Shown piece after piece: positions 16,797 through 24,109 of a stretch of DNA of 64,000 nucleotides (positions are counted from its first letter, which is position 1; every line of letters begins with the position of its first letter). The DNA comes from Saccharothrix australiensis (GTDB lineage: Bacteria > Actinomycetota > Actinomycetes > Mycobacteriales > Pseudonocardiaceae). A program made the position numbers and the translations under genes. Location: positions 6,473,501 through 6,537,500 of the forward strand of contig NZ_RBXO01000001.1 in assembly GCF_003634935.1 (NCBI RefSeq). The letters run 5' to 3'. The notes under the pieces were generated by a model that did no database searches, was not told the origin of the DNA, and was given only the letters and a program-made list of their open reading frames with translations.

Positions 16797-19304
16797 CTAC
16801 GCCTCGGCCATCCCCGCGACGACCGAGGTGCGGGCCGCCCGCCGGGCGGGCAGCGCGGCGGCGAGCACGGCGGCCACCACCGCCGCCGCGAGCATCACGC
16901 CGATCTGTCCGAACGGGACGGTGAACGCGACCGACAGCGTGTCCGACGACAGCGACTGCGTGATCACCCAGCCGAACCCGACGCCGAGCACCAGGCCGAT
17001 CGCCGCGCCCATCATCGCCATCAGGATCGATTCGACCACCAGCATCAGCCGCAGCTGGCCCCTGGTCAGGCCGAGCGCCCGCAGCAGCGCCGACTCCCGC
17101 GTCCGCTCCAGCACCGACAGCGTCAGCGTGTTCGCGATGCCGAACAGCGCGATCACCACCGCCAGGCCGATCAGCGCCCACACCAGCGCCAGCACCTTGT
17201 CGAGCTGCTCGTTCAGCTGCGCCTTGGTCTCGGCGGCCGAGTCGATGACCGCGAGCGGCGAGGCGTCGGTGACCTTCTCCACCGCCGCGCGGCCGTTCGC
17301 CGCGCCGGGCTTCAGCTTGATCATGATGCCGTGGTAGCCGTCCAGTCCGGGTTCGAGCCGCTCGGAGGTCTCCAGCGTCACGACGCCGTCCTCCAGCCGC
17401 TGCCCGGACACCAGGGCGACGACCTTCAGCTCCGTCGTCCCGCTTTCGGTCTCGACGGCGGTGGTCGAGCCGACGGCCAGGCCCTGCTCCTTGGCGTAGG
17501 CGCTGTTCAGCGCGACCGTGCCGTCCCGCAGGTCGTCCAGCGTGCCGCTCTCCACCTTGGGCCGGAACAGGTCGCCCAGCGCGTCGCGGGACACCCCGGT
17601 GAACTGGCCGTGCTCGGCGGACAGCCGGGTCGTCGGCGCGACCTTCGCCACCTCGGGCAACGCCGCGAGCTGCGCCGCCAGGTCCTTCGGCAGCGGACGG
17701 CTGTAGACCGAGGAGGTGACCGTGTAGTCGGCGGGCAGCCGCTGCTCGACCTGCTCGTTGGCGGTCTGCTTGGCGCTGTTGGCGACCACGGTCACCATGC
17801 CGACGATGGTCACGCCGATCATCAGCGCCGCCGTCGTGGCGGCCGTGCGCTTGGGGTTGCGCCCGGCGTTGGCGGCGGCCAGCTTCGCGGGCACCCCGAA
17901 CAGCGCCTTGGGCACGACGCCGAGCACCCGGTTCACCGGCCCGACCAGCAGCGGTCCGAGCACCACCACCGCGCCCAGCAGCAACATCGTCCCCGCGCCG
18001 CTGACGATCATGGGGAGCTCCTCGCCCTCCATGCCCAGGCCCAGGGCGGTGGTGCCGACGCCGGCGACGCCCAGCAGCGCCGCCGACAGCAGCCGCAGCG
18101 TGCCGGTGCGCGCCACCTCCTCGCTGCTGTCGACCTGGGTGCGCAGCGCCGCGACCGGGTGCACCCGCGTGGCCTTGCGAGCGGGCAGCACGGCCGCGAG
18201 CACCGTCACCAGCACACCCACGGCGAACGCCACGAGCACCGTCGTCACCGTCACGGGCAGCCGGACCGCGACCTCGCCGCCACCGCCGAGGAACCCGCCG
18301 ATCGCCTTCTGGAGCAGCGCGGACACGCCGAGCCCGCCGGCCAGCCCGATCACCGAGGCCGTGAACCCCATGACCAGCGCCTCGACCAGCACACCCCGGA
18401 ACACCTGCTCCCGGCTCGCGCCGACGCACCGCATCAGCGCCAGCTCACGGGTGCGCTGCGCCACCAGGATGGTGAACGTGTTGTAGATGACCATCGCCGC
18501 GACGATCAGCGCGATCACCGCGAACACCAGCAGGAACGTGGTGAACTCGAAGGACCGCGAGCTGATCCGCTCCAGCGCCGCGGCCGTCAACTGCTCGCCG
18601 GTCTGCACGGTGTAGGCGTCGCCGCCCAGCGCCTTGCGGACGTTCTCCGCGACCTGCTCCTGGGTGAACCCCTCGGCCTTGAACCCCACCACCTGGTACG
18701 GCAGGCGCTCCGGTTCGAGCGCCGCGAACGCCTCCGTCGACAGCACGACGTGGTCGAAGCCCGACACGGACACCTCGCCGACGCCCTGCCGGTACGTGCC
18801 GACCAACGTGTACTCGCGCCGCTGCTCGCCCTCGCCCAGCAGCGTCACCGGCTTGCCGATGGACAGCTTCGCGGTCTCCGCCGTGCGGACGTCGACGGCG
18901 ATCTCGTCGGGGCCGCCGGGGTAGCGCCCGTCGGCCAGGTCGTACTCGCGCAGCTCCTCGTTGTCCGCGAGGGGGAACGCGAACGCGGGCTTCGCCTTGC
19001 CGTTGGCGGCCAGCAGCGGCGCGGGCTTGGAGGTGCGGGCGTCCGCGCCGCCGACACCCGGCGCCTGCCGGATCTTCGCCAGGTCCTCCGGCGCGATGCC
19101 CTTGAGGTCGGTCCGGCCGGACAGCGTGATCGAGACGTCGACGCCGCGCGCGCCCTTGGCGAACTCGTCGCGCAGGCTCGCGTTCAGGGCGTCGCCGAGG
19201 ACGAGCGTGCCGGTCACGAACGCGACGCCCAGGGCGATCGCGACCGAGGACAACACGAGCCGCGCGGTGCGGGCCTTGAGGCCCGCGATGATCGTGCGCA
19301 GCAT
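16797..19304 (-). CDS. ABC transporter permease, FtsX/MacB family, two-module
   Basis: Integral membrane protein of 835 residues. The N-terminal segment LVLSSVAIALGVAFVTGTLV is followed by a long extracellular MacB-type periplasmic core domain (about residues 45-245), a first FtsX block of three membrane helices (about 255-400, TFLLVFAVIALIVAAMVIYN), two more helices, a second extracellular domain and a final FtsX block (ALIGLAVVIALFGIANTLTL...ESALLRALG). This architecture belongs to mechanotransmission-type ABC systems that move lipids, peptides or drugs to or across the envelope; the cargo is not deducible. ATG at 19304, 4 bp after its ATPase partner. Confidence 0.92.
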   Translation of the reverse strand: MLRTIIAGLKARTARLVLSSVAIALGVAFVTGTLVLGDALNASLRDEFAKGARGVDVSITLSGRTDLKGIAPEDLAKIRQAPGVGGADARTSKPAPLLAANGKAKPAFAFPLADNEELREYDLADGRYPGGPDEIAVDVRTAETAKLSIGKPVTLLGEGEQRREYTLVGTYRQGVGEVSVSGFDHVVLSTEAFAALEPERLPYQVVGFKAEGFTQEQVAENVRKALGGDAYTVQTGEQLTAAALERISSRSFEFTTFLLVFAVIALIVAAMVIYNTFTILVAQRTRELALMRCVGASREQVFRGVLVEALVMGFTASVIGLAGGLGVSALLQKAIGGFLGGGGEVAVRLPVTVTTVLVAFAVGVLVTVLAAVLPARKATRVHPVAALRTQVDSSEEVARTGTLRLLSAALLGVAGVGTTALGLGMEGEELPMIVSGAGTMLLLGAVVVLGPLLVGPVNRVLGVVPKALFGVPAKLAAANAGRNPKRTAATTAALMIGVTIVGMVTVVANSAKQTANEQVEQRLPADYTVTSSVYSRPLPKDLAAQLAALPEVAKVAPTTRLSAEHGQFTGVSRDALGDLFRPKVESGTLDDLRDGTVALNSAYAKEQGLAVGSTTAVETESGTTELKVVALVSGQRLEDGVVTLETSERLEPGLDGYHGIMIKLKPGAANGRAAVEKVTDASPLAVIDSAAETKAQLNEQLDKVLALVWALIGLAVVIALFGIANTLTLSVLERTRESALLRALGLTRGQLRLMLVVESILMAMMGAAIGLVLGVGFGWVITQSLSSDTLSVAFTVPFGQIGVMLAAAVVAAVLAAALPARRAARTSVVAGMAEA

Positions 19305-19308
19305 TACC

Positions 19309-20061
19309 TCACGCCCCCAGGTGCTTCAGCGCCGACAGGACGGAGTCCGCGGTCGGGTTGTCGATCTCGCCGGCCAGGTGGCCGTCGGCGAGCAGGACCA
19401 CGCGGTCGGCGTACGAGGCCGCGACCGGGTCGTGCGTCACCATGATCACCGTCTGCCCGAGCTTGCGCACCGACATCCGGAGGAAGTCGAGCACCTCGGC
19501 GCCGGACCGCGAGTCGAGGTTGCCGGTCGGCTCGTCCGCGAACACGACGTCCGGCTTGGCGACCAGCGCGCGGGCGCACGCGACGCGCTGCTGCTGACCG
19601 CCCGACAGCTCGGTCGGCTTGTGCTTCAAGCGGTCCCGCAACCCGAGCACGTCGACGATCCGGTCGAGCCACTCGCGGTCGGGCTTGCGCCCGGCCAGCT
19701 CCAGCCCGAGCAGGATGTTCGCCTCGGCGGTCAACGTCGGCAGCAGGTTGAACGCCTGGAACACGAACCCGATGCGGTCGCGGCGGAGCTTGGTCAGCTC
19801 CTTGTCGCCCAACGACGTGATCTCAGTGCCGGCGATCTGCACCGACCCGCCGTCGACGTTGTCCAAGCCGGCGAGGCAGTGCATCAGCGTCGACTTGCCG
19901 GACCCGGACGGGCCCATGATGGCCGTGAACTTGCCTGCCTGGAACGCGACGCTCACGCCGTCCAGCGCCCGGACAGCGGTGTCGCCCTTGCCGTAGACCT
20001 TCACCAGGCTCGCGGCGGCTACAGCGGTACGGGTCCCGACGTCGGACACCAGTGCGGACAT
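19309..20061 (-). CDS. ABC transporter ATP-binding protein (MacB/LolD type)
   Basis: ATPase of 250 residues driving the adjacent FtsX-type permease. Walker A is GPSGSGKST, Q-loop FVFQAFNLLP, ABC signature LSGGQQQR, Walker B DVVFADEPTGNLDS and H-loop VTHDP, all intact. The order ATPase then permease with a 4-bp gap is the standard two-gene operon for this class. A purine-rich AGAGGGA precedes the ATG. Downstream regulators are absent; upstream lies a 720-bp gap containing the hairpin module. Confidence 0.95.
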   Translation of the reverse strand: MSALVSDVGTRTAVAAASLVKVYGKGDTAVRALDGVSVAFQAGKFTAIMGPSGSGKSTLMHCLAGLDNVDGGSVQIAGTEITSLGDKELTKLRRDRIGFVFQAFNLLPTLTAEANILLGLELAGRKPDREWLDRIVDVLGLRDRLKHKPTELSGGQQQRVACARALVAKPDVVFADEPTGNLDSRSGAEVLDFLRMSVRKLGQTVIMVTHDPVAASYADRVVLLADGHLAGEIDNPTADSVLSALKHLGA

Positions 20062-20223
20062 GCTCCCTCATTCCCTCTGCTCCAGCGGACAGGGGAAACC
20101 TATGGGCACGCCACCTACCCGGTCGTCACCTCCCCGACCGAACCACCATCCACCTGCGGTATGACCCTCCCTAGTCCCCACGTCTACCACCCCGGCCGCC
20201 CACCCTCGGGCACACGACGGCCG

Positions 20224-20357
20224 GCTGCGTGTCATCCCCGTACGGCCTGCCCGCAGGGCGACCACAGTCGCCAGAGGGGCGCAAGCACGCTTCACCGCTT
20301 GCGCCCCTCTGGCGACTGTGGTGGTCTTTGACAGGTCGTACGGGGATGACACGCAGC
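20224..20357. repeat. Long hairpin 1 (about 61-63-nt arms)
   Basis: Left arm 20224-20286, loop 20287-20296, right arm 20297-20357. The outer 21 bp and the inner 23 bp pair perfectly; only a short middle stretch (gCCTGcCcgcAGggCg against CCTGtCaaAGaC) mismatches. Confidence 0.92.
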
Positions 20358-20560
20358 CAAAGCTTTTCAAGCTTCGAAGAAGCTTGAAAAGCTTGCAAGG
20401 CTTCGAAGAAGCTTTGCCCTCATCCTTGGTGGCCTGCCTGTCCGGCGAGGACGCTTTTGTTCGGCTGAGATCCGTACGGAAGTTCTTCGGTTTTGGCGGG
20501 TCAAAGCGGAAAAGAAGGGCGCTCGCCGCTGGGCAGACCTCCGGGGAGGAAAAGCTTTAA
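20318..20560 (+). CDS. Possible 80-residue basic protein encoded by the module core
   Basis: Begins with GTG inside the right arm of hairpin 1 and ends TAA just before hairpin 2. The product is Lys/Arg-rich (FKLRRSLKSLQGFEEAL, GSKRKRRALAAG) and uses many A/T-ending codons, unlike every neighbouring gene. No ribosome binding site is seen and the first 13 residues come from the repeat arm, so it may be non-coding; listed because it is the only open frame spanning the core. Confidence 0.2.
   Translation: MVVFDRSYGDDTQPKLFKLRRSLKSLQGFEEALPSSLVACLSGEDAFVRLRSVRKFFGFGGSKRKRRALAAGQTSGEEKL
20360..20394. repeat. Perfect 16-bp stem hairpin in the module core
   Basis: AAGCTTTTCAAGCTTC (20360-20375) and GAAGCTTGAAAAGCTT (20379-20394) pair exactly around GAA. 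A further degenerate copy, GGCTTCGAAGAAGCTTTG, follows at about 20399-20416. Confidence 0.9.
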
Positions 20561-20565
20561 AGGCG

Positions 20566-20693
20566 TCGTGTTCTCCCCGCATGGCCTGTCAAAGACCACC
20601 ACAGTCGGTCAGGGGGCGCAAGCGGTGAAGCGTGCTTGCGCCCCCTGACCGACTGTGGTCGCCCTGCGGGCAGGCCATACGGGGAGAACACGA
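20566..20693. repeat. Long hairpin 2, inverted relative to hairpin 1
   Basis: The arms flank the loop ggtgaagcgt (about 20623-20632). Its left arm, including CCTGTCAAAGACCACCACAG, matches the reverse complement of the right arm of hairpin 1 with scattered differences; several differences are paired across the stem (for example the run GTCGGTCAGGGGG against CCCCCTGACCGAC), so pairing has been conserved while sequence changed. Confidence 0.92.
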
Positions 20694-20781
20694 GACCACG
20701 GGTCTGTGCTGCGCGGTGCGGTGGCTTTCGGTCGGTGCGGTGGGCTCGGGTCGGTGCGGCGGCGGGCGGTGGGGTTCCCGG

Positions 20782-23754
20782 TCAGTTCGGTTGTTCCAGC
20801 AATCCCCGGTCGTAGGCGATGGCCACGGCCTCCGCCCGCCTGCTCGCCCCCAGCTTGGCCATGATCCGGGTGAGGTGGACGCTGACGGTCTTCTCCGAGA
20901 TGTACAGCTCCTCGCCCACCTCCCGGTTCGTCCGCCCCAGCGCGACCAGGCCCAGCACCGAGCGCTCCCTCGGGGTGAACGGGTCGACGCGCGACCGCGC
21001 GGTCTCGCCGTGCAGCGCCACGCGCGCCCGTCGGGCCACCACGCGCACCGCCTCCCGCAGCGGCGTCGCCCCGAGGCGTTCCGCCACCTCGTCGGCCGCC
21101 CGCAGCTCGGCGATCGCCGCGTCCCGCCGGTCGGCGGCCAGCAGCGCCTCCGCCAGCCGCCACCGGCAGCAGGCTTCCTCGAACACCGACCCGTACCCGA
21201 ACCCGTCGGCCGCCGCGCGCCACAGGTCCGGGTCGCCCACGCCGCCCAGCCTGCTCTCCTCGGCCGCCGCCCGCGCCAGCCACGCGCGCCCCTCGGGGCC
21301 GAGCGTCCCGGTGCGCGGCGCGCCGAGTTCGGCGGTGGTCCGCGCGTACTCCGCCAGCCCGCGGCCCGCGGTCAGCGCGGCCTGTTCCGCCTCGCCGTCG
21401 CGTCGTCGTCGGGCGCTGGCCGCGAGTTCCGCGTGCGCCGCGATGCCCAGCGCGGCCAGCCGGATGCCGGCCAACACCCAGGTGCCGCCCTCCCGCCGGG
21501 ACCAGTCGATGGCGTCGGAGGCGCGCGCCGCCGCCAGTTCCGGCTGGCCGCGCCACAGCGCCAGTTCGGTGCCGGTGCCGCCGGTGATCAGCGCGATCTG
21601 GAAATCGCGGTGCCAGTCGGAGCGCAGTTCGCCGATCAGGCGCTCGGCCTGCTCGAACTCGCCGCGGCTGACCGCCACGTGGGTGCCCGCCGCCGCGAGG
21701 CGCGCCGACACGGTGCTCGACACGCGCAGGCCGGGCGGTTCGGCGGCGACGGCCGCGTCGTCCCAGTCGCCGAGGTAGTACCGGGTCAGCACCTGGAGGA
21801 TGCGCAGTTCCAGGCCGAACGTGCTCCAGGCCAGGCCGGTTTCCTTGGCGCGGGCCATGCCCTCGTCGAACGCGCGGGCCGCGTCGGCCAGCTCGCCGAG
21901 GTCGTAGTGGTGCATGCCGAGGAAGTAGCGGGCCCGCAGCTCGGTGCTGACGGCGCCGGCCGCCATCGCGCAGGCCACGGCCTCGGCGAGGTGCCGCCGC
22001 GCGGAGGCGACGTCGGCGGCGGCCTCGTCGAGCAGCCCGAGGGTAGCCAGGGCGTCGGCCACGGCGGCCTCGGCGCCGGCGGCGCGGCCGTCGCGCACCG
22101 CCTGCTCCGCCCGGTCCCTGGCCTCGGCGTACGCGCGTCCCTGCCGCAGCGACGCGGCCCACACCGCGAGGACCCAGGCGCGGGCGGGGCTCGCGGGCCG
22201 GTCGCGCACCAGCCGCCACGCCTCCTCGACGGCCGCGACCTGCTCCTGCTCGGTGCCGTCGAGCACCTGTAGCGCCTGCGCGAACCGCCGCCACATCTCG
22301 GCGGCCTCCTCCGGCGCGTCGGGGTCGACCAGCCGGGTGCCGCCGCGGGCGAGCGCGATGGCCCGCTCCGGCTGCCCGGCCGTGCCCGCCGCCCACGACG
22401 CGCGGCGCAGCAGCGCCAGTTCGGTGACGCCGTCCGGGCGGTCCTCGGCGGGCACCGCCTGCCACAGCTGCAACGCCTGCTCCAGGTGCCGCAGCGCCTC
22501 GGCGGGCGCGCCGGCGGCCAGCGCCTCCTGCGCGGCCTCCACGGAGGCCCGCAGGGCGCGGGGCAGGTCGTGGCTCTCCAGCGAGTGGTGCGCCAGCGCC
22601 GCCACCGCGCCCCGGTCGGACGTGGCGGCGAGGCGCGCGGCGTAGGCCGAGTGCAGCCGCACCCGCTCGCCGGGCAGCAGGTCACCGTAGACGGCCTCGC
22701 GCAGCAGGGCGTGCCGGAACGTGTAGACCTCGTTGCGGTCGACCAGCAGCACGTGGTGCTGCACGGCTTCGCGCAGCGCGTCGTCCAGGGCGACGTCGTC
22801 CGCGCCGGCCACCTGCCGCAGCAGGTCGTGCCGCACCGACCGGCCGCCCACCGACGCCACGCGCACGACGTGCTGCGCGGCGCGCGACAGCCGTTCGATC
22901 CGGGCCAGCAGCACCTCCGCGAGCGTCCACGGCATGCCGGAGCCGCAGGTGGCGACCGCGATCAGCTCCTCGGCGAAGAACGGGTTGCCGTCCGAGCGCT
23001 CCGCGACCTCCAGCACGACCTCGTCGGGCAGGTCGTCGGCCAGCGCCGCCACGAACGACCGCGCGTCGATGGCGCTCAGCGGCGCCAGGTCGAGCCGCTG
23101 CACGGCGGGCAGCCGCACCAGCTCGTTGAGCAGCGGTCGCAGCGGGTGGCCGCGGTGCAGGTCGTCGGACCGGTAGGTGCCCACCACCAGCAGCCGCTGC
23201 GACCGCAGGCGGGAGAACAGGAACGACAGCAGGTGCCGGGTCGACGCGTCCGCCCAGTGCAGGTCCTCCAGCACCAGCAGGACGGGCCGCTGCTCGGCCA
23301 GGTCGCCCAGCAGCCCGTGCACGGCGTCGAACAGCTGGAGCTGGCCGACGTCCTGCTCGGACCGCCTGCCCACCAGGTGCGACGGCAGCCCGGACAGCCC
23401 GCTGTCCTGGGTCGCGGGCAGCGCCAGTCCGGGCAGCAGCCGCCCCAGCGCGGGCCGCGCGCCGACGTCGAGCAGGCCGGCCTCCCGCACCTGGCCCAGC
23501 GCTTCGGTGAACGGCAGGTAGGGCAGGCCGGTCTCGCCCACGTCCAGGCACCGCCCGGTCAGCACCAGGGTGTCGGTCGCAGCGGCGGCGAGCTCGTCCA
23601 CCAGCCGCGTCTTGCCCACGCCCGCGTCGCCGGCGAGCAGCACCGCCGCCGCCCGGCCGCGGGCGGCCTCCGCCAGGGCGGCGCGCAGCCTGGTGAGCTC
23701 CCGGCCGCGCGCCACCAGGGGTATTCCGGTACCGAGGCGTGCCACGGATGGCAT
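20782..23754 (-). CDS. LAL-type LuxR-family regulator with AAA/NACHT-like ATPase domain
   Basis: Large cytosolic transcriptional activator of 990 residues. Residues about 10-50 read RELTRLRAALAEAARG with Walker A AGDAGVGKTRLVDE; Walker B-like VLLVLEDLHWADAST near residue 150; a long TPR-like helical middle (350-880); and a C-terminal LuxR HTH (FTPRERSVLGLVALGRTNRE, ISEKTVSVHLTRIMAKLGAS). Start ATG at 23754 gives the usual LAL opening LVARGREL; frames upstream of it are not protein-like. A 62-residue gene lies 12 bp upstream in the same direction, so both are probably co-transcribed. Targets are not deducible. Confidence 0.92.
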   Translation of the reverse strand: MPSVARLGTGIPLVARGRELTRLRAALAEAARGRAAAVLLAGDAGVGKTRLVDELAAAATDTLVLTGRCLDVGETGLPYLPFTEALGQVREAGLLDVGARPALGRLLPGLALPATQDSGLSGLPSHLVGRRSEQDVGQLQLFDAVHGLLGDLAEQRPVLLVLEDLHWADASTRHLLSFLFSRLRSQRLLVVGTYRSDDLHRGHPLRPLLNELVRLPAVQRLDLAPLSAIDARSFVAALADDLPDEVVLEVAERSDGNPFFAEELIAVATCGSGMPWTLAEVLLARIERLSRAAQHVVRVASVGGRSVRHDLLRQVAGADDVALDDALREAVQHHVLLVDRNEVYTFRHALLREAVYGDLLPGERVRLHSAYAARLAATSDRGAVAALAHHSLESHDLPRALRASVEAAQEALAAGAPAEALRHLEQALQLWQAVPAEDRPDGVTELALLRRASWAAGTAGQPERAIALARGGTRLVDPDAPEEAAEMWRRFAQALQVLDGTEQEQVAAVEEAWRLVRDRPASPARAWVLAVWAASLRQGRAYAEARDRAEQAVRDGRAAGAEAAVADALATLGLLDEAAADVASARRHLAEAVACAMAAGAVSTELRARYFLGMHHYDLGELADAARAFDEGMARAKETGLAWSTFGLELRILQVLTRYYLGDWDDAAVAAEPPGLRVSSTVSARLAAAGTHVAVSRGEFEQAERLIGELRSDWHRDFQIALITGGTGTELALWRGQPELAAARASDAIDWSRREGGTWVLAGIRLAALGIAAHAELAASARRRRDGEAEQAALTAGRGLAEYARTTAELGAPRTGTLGPEGRAWLARAAAEESRLGGVGDPDLWRAAADGFGYGSVFEEACCRWRLAEALLAADRRDAAIAELRAADEVAERLGATPLREAVRVVARRARVALHGETARSRVDPFTPRERSVLGLVALGRTNREVGEELYISEKTVSVHLTRIMAKLGASRRAEAVAIAYDRGLLEQPN

Positions 23755-23765
23755 GTTCGCACACC

Positions 23766-23954
23766 TCAGGCGGCGTCGTGGTGGCCATTCCCCGGCAGCG
23801 GCACGCGCGGGGCGCGCCGGTGCACCAGCCACCACCACCACGGGTGGCGCGGCGTGCCGTCCTCCCGCTCGACGCGGGCGCGTTCCGCGTCCTCGCGCAG
23901 CGCGGCCTGCCGGTAGTCGATCTCCGCCTTCAACGCCTCGGGCGTCCACTCCAT
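23766..23954 (-). CDS. 62-residue Trp-rich hypothetical protein
   Basis: The first 35 residues are charged and helical (EWTPEALKAEIDYRQAALRE, DAERARVERED) and could form a short coiled coil; then comes PWWWWLVHRRAPRVPLPG. Four consecutive Trp beside basic residues suggest membrane-surface contact, but no transmembrane helix is long enough. ATG at 23954 has GAGGAG 8 nt before it. Lies 12 bp before the LAL regulator, hence probably the first gene of that operon; it may modulate the regulator (inference). Its ribosome binding site is inside a leader hairpin. Confidence 0.7.
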   Translation of the reverse strand: MEWTPEALKAEIDYRQAALREDAERARVEREDGTPRHPWWWWLVHRRAPRVPLPGNGHHDAA

Positions 23955-23998
23955 GACGACTGCTCCTCGTTCGCTCGCTGACGAGGAGAAGAGTCGTC
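23955..23998 (-). promoter_or_regulatory. Leader hairpin that occludes a ribosome binding site
   Basis: Read on the minus strand, GACGACT...CTCCTCGT pairs with ACGAGGAG...AGTCGTC (stems 23955-23961/23992-23998 and 23963-23970/23981-23988, 10-nt loop). The second stem contains the Shine-Dalgarno GAGGAG of the 62-residue gene and the first ends exactly at its ATG. Confidence 0.7.
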
Positions 23999-24050
23999 CT
24001 GAGGTGGACGCCCGGACATCGGGTGTTCACGCGCGTCGACGCCGTTGGTC

Positions 24051-24093
24051 CCCTTACCCGCCGCCGTAAGGGGTGGCAGACGGCGGGTAAGGG
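24051..24093 (-). terminator. Chitinase gene terminator
   Basis: CCCTTACCCGCCG (24051-24063) pairs perfectly with CGGCGGGTAAGGG (24081-24093); an alternative fold uses CCCCTTAC/GTAAGGGG. It lies 17 bp after the chitinase stop. Confidence 0.8.
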
Positions 24094-24109
24094 ATGCCTC
24101 AGGCGGGCC

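Larger units (their letters stand above)
20224..20693. mobile_element. Hairpin-core-hairpin module of unknown nature (470 bp)
   Basis: Two long hairpins in inverted orientation bracket a core of about 208 bp (20358-20565). Hairpin 1 is 20224-20357, hairpin 2 is 20566-20693; their 10-nt loops are reverse complements of each other (acgcttcacc and ggtgaagcgt). The core is clearly less GC-rich than its surroundings and carries its own terminal inverted repeat AAAGCTTTTC (20359-20368) / GAAAAGCTTT (20549-20558). No transposase and no clear target-site duplication are visible. The architecture suggests a non-autonomous element, but that is inference. The flanks 20062-20223 and 20694-20781 show nothing else. 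Confidence 0.55.
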
